Under the pieces are notes generated by a model that had not been told where the DNA came from, did not search any database, and worked only from the letters and a program-made list of their open reading frames with translations. Source: Nitrospiria bacterium (GTDB taxonomy: Bacteria > Nitrospirota > CAKKRA01 > 9FT-COMBO-42-15). Taken from it: a DNA stretch of 14,821 bases. Positions 1 through 6,325 of this stretch are shown here, one piece after another. The DNA lies in assembly GCA_919903585.1 (NCBI GenBank), contig CAKKST010000461.1:1-14821 (forward strand), given 5' to 3'. Both the position numbers and the translations under genes were made by a program. Within the stretch, counting starts at the first letter, position 1, and every line of letters begins with the position of its first letter.

Positions 1-52
1 TGAGATGCTATTTGCAAAGATAGGGGATGAATATACTGAGATGGTTGTTTAG
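1..52 (+). CDS. C-terminal end of an unrecognised gene (partial)
   Basis: The window opens inside a reading frame that ends at a TAG at 50-52. The last residues read EMLFAKIGDEYTEMVV. It is followed 21 bp later by the hesA start and lies on the same strand, so it is probably the upstream member of the hesA-nifV operon. Sixteen residues are too few to assign a family. A nif-cluster gene is the natural guess from context only. Confidence 0.45.
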   Translation, partial: EMLFAKIGDEYTEMVV

Positions 53-73
53 AGGAGATGAGGAAGAATAAAG

Positions 74-907
74 ATGGAAAGCTGTATCTTAGAAGCTGAA
101 GAAATGATTCCTGAATTAAATCCGATTGAACTTGAGCGCTGCCGCAGGCAGATGATGCTCCCTGATTTTACATTGGAGCATCAGAAAAGGCTAAAGGCAT
201 CAACAGCGCTCATTGCAGGCATCGGAGGCCTCGGCGGAACTGCTGCAGTCTATCTTGCTGTTGCTGGCATCGGGAAGATGATCTTTGCCCATTACGGAAA
301 TCTGACCATCTCAAACATGAACAGGCAGATATTAATGAAGCACGATTGGATTGGAAAAAGCAGGGTTGCGCAGGGAAAGAAAACCATAGAAGAAATAAAT
401 CCTGATGTAGAGGTAGAGATATACGATGAAAGGATAGCAGAGGTTAACATTGATAAATTGCTTAACGATGCCCAGATTGCCCTCTCTGCCCGACCAAACT
501 TTCAGGAGCGCCGTATCCTGAACAATGCCTGTATAAGGCTGGGGATTCCGATGACTGAGGCTGCTATGAATGGGATGGAGGGCTATCTATTCAATATTAT
601 CCCCGGTATTACTCCATGTCTTAATTGTATATATCCGGAGGATAATCCTGAGTGGGAGGAACGGGCATTTCCTGTCTTAGGTGCTGTCTCGGGTATGCTT
701 GGATGCCTTATGGCAATTGAGGCAATTAAGATATTAACAGGCTATAGAGAACCCATGCTCAACAGACTACTCTACTTTGACACTGGAAGAATGGAGTTTA
801 AAGAGTTTAAGACCTATAAAAGGGATGATTGCATTATCTGCAAGCGCCTGCCCTTCTCTAAGCATCAGACTCAGATTTTAAGTGGTTTATATGATTACTC
901 TTGTTGA
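74..907 (+). CDS. hesA: HesA/MoeB/ThiF-family adenylating enzyme
   Basis: A 277-residue E1-like protein of the ThiF superfamily, which binds ATP and adenylates the C-terminus of a small sulfur-carrier protein. HesA members sit in nif clusters and are thought to help metallocluster or molybdenum-cofactor supply. Visible are the nucleotide-binding loop GIGGLGG (residues 49-55), the NRQ motif (83-85), and two CxxC pairs (C182/C185 and C253/C256) that would form the structural zinc site. The conserved FPVLGAVSGMLG stretch lies at about 199-210. The ATG at 74 has a GAGGAAG ribosome site about 9 bp upstream. The end overlaps nifV, so the two are probably translationally coupled. Odd point: the segment usually carrying the ThiF/MoeB Asp near the active site reads ARPNFQER (139-146), with no Asp. 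HesA rather than MoeB is favoured by that divergence and by the nifV neighbour. Confidence 0.88.
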   Translation: MESCILEAEEMIPELNPIELERCRRQMMLPDFTLEHQKRLKASTALIAGIGGLGGTAAVYLAVAGIGKMIFAHYGNLTISNMNRQILMKHDWIGKSRVAQGKKTIEEINPDVEVEIYDERIAEVNIDKLLNDAQIALSARPNFQERRILNNACIRLGIPMTEAAMNGMEGYLFNIIPGITPCLNCIYPEDNPEWEERAFPVLGAVSGMLGCLMAIEAIKILTGYREPMLNRLLYFDTGRMEFKEFKTYKRDDCIICKRLPFSKHQTQILSGLYDYSC

Positions 908-1871
908 TACAACCTTGCGGGATGGAGAGCAGTCGCCCGGAGTCGCCTTTACTGTAAAGGAAAAGGTAGAGATTGCCAGCCTGCTCTTTTCCATCGGAAT
1001 AAATGAGATGGAGGTTGGCACCCCTGTTATGGGTGGGAATGAGGCTCAGGCTGTAAAGGAAATCATTGCCATGAACCTCCCTTCAAGGATGCTTACATGG
1101 AACAGGGTTTTGGAAAGGGATATAGAGGCAGCGCTATCCTGCGGGGCAAAGGCGCTTTATATCTCATGCCCCGTATCAGACATCCAGATAGAAAATAAGC
1201 TTAAAAAGAAAAGGGAGTGGGTAAAGGAGAGATTTTCAAAACTCATCCCTGAGCTTAAAAAAGAGGGTCTTTATGTGGCCTGCGGTCTTGAGGACGCATC
1301 AAGGGCTGACCCACATTTTGTTTTAGAGATATCCTCTCTTCTTGAAGGACTTGCAGCGGATAGAATCAGGATATGCGATACAGTTGGCATCCTTACGCCT
1401 TTCAAGACCTTTGAACTCATCACCTTCCTCAGAAAATATATAAAGACACCTTTAGAAATCCACACGCATAATGACTTTGGCCTTGCCACAGCCAATGCCC
1501 TTGCCGGCATCAAGGGAGGCGCTGTTTATGTTAGTGTAACGGTCAACGGCATTGGGGAGAGGGCCGGGAATGCCAGCCTTGAAGAAGTGGTTATGGCCCT
1601 TGAGAAGATTGAAGGGATAAAGACCGGCATCAATATAAGAAGGCTTAAGGAGCTATCACTGCTTGTTTCTATGTCATCAGGAAAACCCATCCCTCCGAAT
1701 AAACCCATTGTAGGAGACCTCGTCTTCACCCATGAATCTGGCATACATGTGGACGGAGTCATTAAGGATCCGACAAACTATGAGCCATTCCCTCCTGAGG
1801 ATGTAGGAGCAAAAAGAAGGCTCATCATTGGCAAACACTCAAATAAACGCCTTTTAAGTCCCTCTTCTTGA
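891..1871 (+). CDS. nifV: Homocitrate synthase NifV, probably truncated at the C-terminus
   Basis: Condenses acetyl-CoA with 2-oxoglutarate to homocitrate, the organic ligand of the nitrogenase FeMo-cofactor. It is a DRE-TIM metallolyase like LeuA. Counting from the ATG at 891: TLRDGEQ at 8-14, the metal-binding HTHND at 191-195, GERAGNA at 222-228, HESGIHVDG at 281-289 and GKHS at 314-317. The frame is also open from a GTG at 882, but the ATG has a better-placed AAGTGG upstream. The start overlaps the hesA end by 17 bp. The protein ends 9 residues after GKHS (326 residues), whereas NifV is usually 370-385, so about 40-50 residues are missing. A +1-frame stretch just downstream reads LLDIELLRMYYES, resembling the usual NifV tail. 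The gene therefore seems to carry a deletion plus frameshift, or an assembly error. The catalytic barrel is complete; whether the product works is open. Confidence 0.85.
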   Translation: MITLVDTTLRDGEQSPGVAFTVKEKVEIASLLFSIGINEMEVGTPVMGGNEAQAVKEIIAMNLPSRMLTWNRVLERDIEAALSCGAKALYISCPVSDIQIENKLKKKREWVKERFSKLIPELKKEGLYVACGLEDASRADPHFVLEISSLLEGLAADRIRICDTVGILTPFKTFELITFLRKYIKTPLEIHTHNDFGLATANALAGIKGGAVYVSVTVNGIGERAGNASLEEVVMALEKIEGIKTGINIRRLKELSLLVSMSSGKPIPPNKPIVGDLVFTHESGIHVDGVIKDPTNYEPFPPEDVGAKRRLIIGKHSNKRLLSPSS

Positions 1872-1914
1872 CATAGAACTGCTCAGGATGTACTACGAAT
1901 CTCAGAAAAACTAT
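1858..1914 (+). pseudogene. nifV: Displaced C-terminal remnant of nifV in the +1 frame
   Basis: Immediately beyond a TAA at 1855-1857, the +1 frame reads VPLLDIELLRMYYESQKNYR, which overlaps and passes the nifV stop at 1869-1871. The ELLRMY pattern matches the last helix of homocitrate synthases (family pattern around LTDEELL..Y). The roughly 35 residues expected between GKHS and this helix are not found in any frame. The right-hand boundary is approximate because the frame stays open into unrelated sequence. Confidence 0.45.
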
Positions 1915-1931
1915 AGGCGCTGTTCTAAAGA

Positions 1932-2054
1932 TTACATCGCCACCTTAATTATCGTCTTCACATTCCCGCGGACATTGAAGTCGCCTCCTTTAAAAGACCA
2001 CATCACCTGCGGGATAGGAGGCGCTGTCCTTAACCATATCTTACTCTTTTTCAT
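1932..2054 (-). CDS. Possible 40-residue ORF translationally coupled to ntrX
   Basis: An ATG at 2054-2052 overlaps the ntrX stop in an ATGA arrangement, and 40 codons follow to a TAA at 1932-1934. The product is basic, begins MKKSKIWLRTAPP and ends GNVKTIIKVAM. I do not recognise it. For it: the exact 4-bp overlap and position at the end of the operon. Against it: very small size, and an 8-bp inverted repeat inside it (CGCCTCCT at 1982-1989, AGGAGGCG at 2016-2023), so the stretch could be a non-coding structured or repeat element. It lies on the strand opposite the decayed nifV tail. Confidence 0.3.
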   Translation of the reverse strand: MKKSKIWLRTAPPIPQVMWSFKGGDFNVRGNVKTIIKVAM

Positions 2055-3418
2055 CCCTTTACCTCAATGTTCAGGCTCTTTATCTTTCTGTAAAGGTGAC
2101 TTCTGTCAAGCTGGAGGTCCTCTGCTGTCTTTGATATGTTCCAGTTGTTCTCACGGAGTTTGTTTGCAATATATTCCCTTTCAAAGGCGTCCACTGCATC
2201 CTTAAAGGAGTTGTATCTCTGAAACCTGAAATCCCCGGCTTCTGATGGATCTGAATCGCTCCTTAATATCTTCAAAACATCCGCAGTGGCAATCATCGGC
2301 GGCTGCACCATTATCATCAGCCGCTCCACAGCATTCTTTAGCTCCCTTACATTGCCCGGCCATGGATACTGTTGAAAGAGCTCTACTGCATCAGCCTCTA
2401 TCTTCTTTGGCCTTGCGCCGTTTTCACGGGAGAATTCCATTATAAAGTGATTTATGAGGAGGGGTATATCCTCTTTACGCTCACGAAGGGGAGGGACAGA
2501 AATGGGTATTACATTCAGCCTGTAAAAAAGGTCTTCCCTGAAATTACCCTTTTTAAGCGCCTCTTTCAGATTTTTGTTTGATGCTGCAATAACCCTTACA
2601 TCCACTTTTATGGTCTTTATTCCTCCTACCCTCTGGAACTCCTGTTCCTGCAATACACGGAGCACCTTTGCCTGTGTGGCAAGGCTCATGTCTCCGATTT
2701 CATCTAAGAATATTGTGCCGCCGTCAGCTAATTCAAATTTCCCCTTTTTCATTGTTGTAGCCCCAGTAAACGCGCCCTTTTCATGGCCAAAGAGTTCGCT
2801 TTCTATAAGGGTCTCTGGTATGGCCGCACAATTCACCTCAACAAAGGGTTTATTCCTTCTCGTGCTTTCACTGTGAATCTTTCTTGCAACTAATTCCTTT
2901 CCTGTCCCGTTCTCTCCTGATATAAGGACGCGGCCATTGCTTGGCCCTGCTATCCTTATCTGTTCCATTAATTGCCCGAATCCTTCGCTTCTGCCTATCA
3001 GATCATATTTCTTTTCAACCTTCTGTCTTAATAAGAGGTTCTCTTCCTCAAGGCGCTGCTGGTCAATTGCATGTTTAACAATGAGGGAAACCTTTTCAAG
3101 CGATAGCGGCTTTTCTATAAAGTCATAGGCGCCAAGCTTTGTTGCCTTTACTGCTGTCTCTATTGTCCCATGTCCTGACATCATTATTATTATGATCTCT
3201 GGCATCTGCTCCTTTATCCTTCTTAATACCTCTATGCCGTCTATATCCGGAAGCCAGATATCAAGGAGGACGAGAAGTGGTGTATCCTCCTTTGCAAGTT
3301 TTAAGGCATCAGCGCCATTCTCTGCAGTAGATATATCGTAGCCCTCATCCTGCAGGATAGAAGAGAGTGATTGCAGTATCCCCTTTTCATCATCAACTAT
3401 TAAGATATGATCTGGCAT
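2051..3418 (-). CDS. ntrX: NtrX-type sigma-54-dependent response regulator
   Basis: A 455-residue NtrC-family regulator that, once phosphorylated, remodels sigma-54 RNA polymerase. Receiver domain at about 1-120: acidic pair D9/D10, phosphoacceptor D53, S81 and K103. AAA+ domain at about 138-375: Walker A GENGTGKE (168-175), the sigma-54-contacting GAFTGA loop (215-220), Walker B IFLDEIGD (236-243), LRERKEDI (311-318) and WPGNVREL (353-360). A Fis-type helix-turn-helix lies at about 427-449. All key residues are present, so it should be active. The ATG has AGGA 7 bp upstream. The partner kinase NtrY is encoded 67 bp upstream, with a palindromic repeat between the two. The NtrX name rests on pairing with an NtrY-like kinase and DUF4390; target promoters are unknown. 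I found no convincing sigma-54 promoter in the window. Confidence 0.92.
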   Translation of the reverse strand: MPDHILIVDDEKGILQSLSSILQDEGYDISTAENGADALKLAKEDTPLLVLLDIWLPDIDGIEVLRRIKEQMPEIIIIMMSGHGTIETAVKATKLGAYDFIEKPLSLEKVSLIVKHAIDQQRLEEENLLLRQKVEKKYDLIGRSEGFGQLMEQIRIAGPSNGRVLISGENGTGKELVARKIHSESTRRNKPFVEVNCAAIPETLIESELFGHEKGAFTGATTMKKGKFELADGGTIFLDEIGDMSLATQAKVLRVLQEQEFQRVGGIKTIKVDVRVIAASNKNLKEALKKGNFREDLFYRLNVIPISVPPLRERKEDIPLLINHFIMEFSRENGARPKKIEADAVELFQQYPWPGNVRELKNAVERLMIMVQPPMIATADVLKILRSDSDPSEAGDFRFQRYNSFKDAVDAFEREYIANKLRENNWNISKTAEDLQLDRSHLYRKIKSLNIEVKG

Positions 3419-3442
3419 AATGTAATCCTATTATCTTTTAAT

Positions 3443-3487
3443 AATCCCCCTCTGTCCCCCTTTGCTAAAGGGGGATGCAGGGGGATT
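3443..3487. repeat. Palindromic C/G-rich dispersed repeat, copy 1 (ntrY/ntrX gap)
   Basis: Outer arms AATCCCCCT and AGGGGGATT enclose inner arms CCCCCTTT and AAAGGGGG around a GCT centre; the outer match extends to ATAATCCCCC/GGGGGATTAT at 3441-3489. On the minus strand the right arm supplies the TAA stop of ntrY (3486-3488). The transcript would fold into a strong hairpin between ntrY and ntrX. It has no following U-run, so it may act as a processing or attenuating structure rather than a terminator. Related copies are at 7763-7830 and 7972-8017. Confidence 0.8.
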
Positions 3488-5684
3488 ATGCCGCCTTAAC
3501 AGGCAGTTCAATAATAAATGTTGTTCCCTTAGGCTTATTGTCTGTTACCCTTATGTAGCCGCTATGGTCTGCAATGATTCTGTTTACAATGGCAAGGCCG
3601 AGGCCAGTGCCTGTCTTCTTCTTGGAAAAATATGGAAGAAATAGCTTGTCCTTGTCGTCTGGATTTATGCCTGCACCCTCATCTGCCACCTCTACCTTAA
3701 CAAGATTCAGGTCTGAATCATAATGTGTATTCACCCATACACGGCCCTTGTTATTCATTGCCTCTACAGCATTTTCAAAGAGATTTACAAAGACCCTCTT
3801 AAACTGCTCCTTATCCACATTAATAACAGGCAGGTCCTCTGCAAAGTTATTTATAATATTGATATCCTTATGGGCGCTCCTGTAAAGCGGTACGACCTCG
3901 TTTATTATTTCGTGGAGGTCGTTTGGCGCGGGCCTTGAAGCAGGCATACGCGCAAAGTTATAAAATTCATTAACAAGGCTTTTTATGCTGTTGACCTCAT
4001 GAATAATCGTGTTTGTACATTCATCAAATATCTTATTAAAGTCGCTGGCATTTTCATGAAATTTCTTTCTGAGCCTCTGCGCAGAAAGCTGTATAGGCGT
4101 AAGGGGATTCTTTATTTCATGGGCGATCCTCTTTGCCACCTCCTGCCATGCTGCAACCCTTTGAGCCTTAATCAGCTCGGTAAGATCCTCAAAGACAATA
4201 ACAAGGCCGAGATAATTATTATCCTCATCCCTTAGCGCCGTAATGTTCAGCCCCAGCCTGAGGAGCTTGTTGTTTAATTCAACCTGTAATTCCTCTTCTA
4301 TTGCAGCCTTACCCTGAGATCTCATCCTATTTATCAGCTCCTGCACCTTATCAAGCGGCAGGAGGTGAAGGGCTGACTGATAATGTTTCCCGATTACATC
4401 TGATGCCGGTATGCCAAGTATCTTTTCTGCAGAGCTGTTAAAGGTAGTAATCCTCCCGTCCTTGTCAACAGATATCACGCCTGTTGCTATGCTTTCAAGG
4501 ACTGTTTCAATATAGCCTCTTCTGCGATCAAGCTCTATGTTGCCCTTCTGCAGGGAGATGTTTGCCTCTGCCAGCCTCTCGTTGCTGAATTTGAGATCAT
4601 CGGTCATCTTATTGAAGGAATTGACAAGCATCCCTATCTCGTCCCTTGCCTTTATACCTACTATCTTGAAATTCAAATCCCCCTGAGCAATTGCCTGAGT
4701 GCCTTCAGCAAGCTTCTGTATCGGCACTGTAATATCCTTTGCAAGATGAAACCCAAACCATGTGCCGGCAAAGATTATAATGAGGGTAATAAGAAGAAAA
4801 ACCATAAGGTAGCTTCCCTTTATGGGATTTTTGAAGGCCTTTAACTGTTTATATTCCTCATATGCCCCTGTTATCTCCTCCATTTTATTAACAAGGCTCT
4901 GCGGTATATAATAGTTCACCACAACAACACCAACAATATCCTTATAATTAAATGATGAATATATCGGGACAACACCTCTTATTATGTCCCCCTTTCCTGT
5001 AGACTGGATATTTGTTATCTCCTTGCCCTTCAAACCAGTTTTAATAATGTCCTGCTGCGGCCTGATGAATGAGCCTTCAGGTATCTGGGGATTCAGCGCC
5101 TTGACGAGCTCTTCAGTCTGTGCGCTGAAGATCTCAACAACGCCGAGATTATACTCCTCTGCCTTTTTTGCCACTACCTCTTTTAAAAGCTGCCTATTCT
5201 GCTCATTTAAGAGCTGTTCCTCAGTAATTGTCTTGCTGATCTGCTTTGAATAATAGAGGGCATTATCCTGCGAATTTTGATAATATGTCTGCGCAACCTC
5301 AAGGGAGTTTTTTAAGGATTTTTCAACCTGTATATTAAACCAGCTTTCAATTGCAGATGTAAGAAGGCCGCTTGCAACAATAAAAAGGAGGACAGATGGT
5401 ATAAGAACCGCTGAGAGAAAGTACAGAACCAGCCTCGTCCTGAACTTTGCGCCCATGATATTCTGCCTTCTTTCAAGATAGAGCTTTATGAAGTTCCTTG
5501 AAAGAAGCAGGACAAGTACTATTAAAAGGATGATGTCTACATTAACAAGGGCAAGGATGATTATGTTATTTGCAAGAAGGGATGGCCCCTCTACCTTCTG
5601 AAAAAAGACCACTATTGCAGTAAGAACAACAGCCAGAATAAAAAAGGCGAGCGCTACCAGGAGAGGTCTGTAATTCCTGCTCAT
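3486..5684 (-). CDS. ntrY: NtrY-type membrane sensor histidine kinase
   Basis: A 732-residue kinase, the expected size for NtrY. Predicted membrane segments lie at about 7-28, 41-62, 84-110 and 291-313, with an extracytoplasmic sensing region at about 111-290. These are followed by HAMP (about 310-365), PAS (about 385-500), a HisKA box with phosphoacceptor H522 in AHEIKNPLTP, and an HATPase domain with N634 (LFENAVEA), D668 (ADEGAG) and GTGLGL (692-697). It would autophosphorylate and pass phosphate to the NtrX encoded just downstream. NtrY kinases are linked to nitrogen and redox sensing in proteobacteria; the cue here cannot be read from sequence. Its ATG overlaps the DUF4390 stop by 4 bp (ATGA). 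Its stop codon lies in a palindromic repeat. Confidence 0.92.
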   Translation of the reverse strand: MSRNYRPLLVALAFFILAVVLTAIVVFFQKVEGPSLLANNIIILALVNVDIILLIVLVLLLSRNFIKLYLERRQNIMGAKFRTRLVLYFLSAVLIPSVLLFIVASGLLTSAIESWFNIQVEKSLKNSLEVAQTYYQNSQDNALYYSKQISKTITEEQLLNEQNRQLLKEVVAKKAEEYNLGVVEIFSAQTEELVKALNPQIPEGSFIRPQQDIIKTGLKGKEITNIQSTGKGDIIRGVVPIYSSFNYKDIVGVVVVNYYIPQSLVNKMEEITGAYEEYKQLKAFKNPIKGSYLMVFLLITLIIIFAGTWFGFHLAKDITVPIQKLAEGTQAIAQGDLNFKIVGIKARDEIGMLVNSFNKMTDDLKFSNERLAEANISLQKGNIELDRRRGYIETVLESIATGVISVDKDGRITTFNSSAEKILGIPASDVIGKHYQSALHLLPLDKVQELINRMRSQGKAAIEEELQVELNNKLLRLGLNITALRDEDNNYLGLVIVFEDLTELIKAQRVAAWQEVAKRIAHEIKNPLTPIQLSAQRLRKKFHENASDFNKIFDECTNTIIHEVNSIKSLVNEFYNFARMPASRPAPNDLHEIINEVVPLYRSAHKDINIINNFAEDLPVINVDKEQFKRVFVNLFENAVEAMNNKGRVWVNTHYDSDLNLVKVEVADEGAGINPDDKDKLFLPYFSKKKTGTGLGLAIVNRIIADHSGYIRVTDNKPKGTTFIIELPVKAA

Positions 5685-6259
5685 GGCTTCTTCTCCAGTT
5701 TAAAGGCTGCAGAATCCGCCCATGATGTATCAATGTCAGAAAATGGAATAAAGAATAAGAAGTAGTCAAGAAAGAAGAAGAGCCTTGCATCCTTCATCTC
5801 TGCCTTTATGCTTACATAATACTCCTCATCAGATTCCAGAACCTTACTTTGCGCCAGAATTATGTTCTCTATCATGGAGACGATCGTCTTTATTTCATCA
5901 TAATTCTGGACTATCTTCTCCTTATTTACATTGCCCTGCATCTTTACTGAATATTGCTTCTTTAGCAGGTCATATTTAACAGTATATTTTATCTCCTTTG
6001 AGATAACATCCTTATCATACCAGCCGCTCCTTTTTCTCTTCAAGACTATCTCATATACAATATCCTTTTCAATGCCGCTGTTTATCTCCTCCTCAATCTT
6101 CTTATCAAAACCATTAACCAGCCTCGCAGAGGCGATAATACTATCTTTATTCAGCACAACATTAATATCAGATATCCTCGCATCACCTGCAAGGGCTGGA
6201 GTAATATAAGAAAATGATATTATATAAATAATAAGTATAACTATATGAATCCTCTTCAT
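5681..6259 (-). CDS. DUF4390-family exported protein
   Basis: A 192-residue protein with an N-terminal signal peptide (MKRIHIVILIIYIISFSY..., cleavage likely after about residue 25 at ALA). The C-terminal aromatic stretch around LFFFLDYFLFFIPFSD fits DUF4390. The frame is open to a GTG at 6298, but that codon lies inside a short tandem repeat. The ATG at 6259 is preferred because GGAGA lies 10 bp upstream and the signal peptide starts there. DUF4390 genes commonly sit directly before ntrY-ntrX, as here, with a 4-bp overlap. It may take part in envelope sensing for NtrY, but no biochemical role is established to my knowledge. Its stop codon couples it to ntrY translation. Confidence 0.82.
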   Translation of the reverse strand: MKRIHIVILIIYIISFSYITPALAGDARISDINVVLNKDSIIASARLVNGFDKKIEEEINSGIEKDIVYEIVLKRKRSGWYDKDVISKEIKYTVKYDLLKKQYSVKMQGNVNKEKIVQNYDEIKTIVSMIENIILAQSKVLESDEEYYVSIKAEMKDARLFFFLDYFLFFIPFSDIDTSWADSAAFKLEKKP

Positions 6260-6290
6260 GGGCAACAATTCTCCTTGAGTGCCATATTTA

Positions 6291-6321
6291 CTATTCACTA
6301 TTCACTGTTAACTATTCACTA
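6291..6321. repeat. 7-bp tandem repeat between the peptidase and DUF4390 genes
   Basis: Four and a half units of CTATTCA (6291-6297, 6298-6304, a CTGTTAA variant at 6305-6311, 6312-6318, then CTA) lie in the 66-bp gap between the peptidase stop and the DUF4390 start. Read on the minus strand this is a TGAATAG series. It creates a spurious GTG in frame with DUF4390. Function unknown. Confidence 0.75.
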
Positions 6322-6325
6322 ATTT

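Noticed and set aside
1016..1031. TGGCAC resembling the -24 half of a sigma-54 promoter
   Set aside because: The -12 half lacks the required GC at the right spacing (TTAT instead of TTGC) and the site is deep inside nifV.
1888..2205. 105-codon plus-strand ORF after nifV
   Set aside because: Its first residues look like the displaced nifV tail, and the rest is antisense to the ntrX end and the small minus-strand ORF; no ribosome site or family pattern supports it as its own gene.
2937..3128. Plus-strand ORFs across ntrX and ntrY
   Set aside because: All lie opposite strongly conserved minus-strand domains and show no family features of their own.
6260..6298. GTG start extending the DUF4390 protein
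   Set aside because: It lies within the CTATTCA tandem repeat and would put 13 polar residues before a normal signal peptide.
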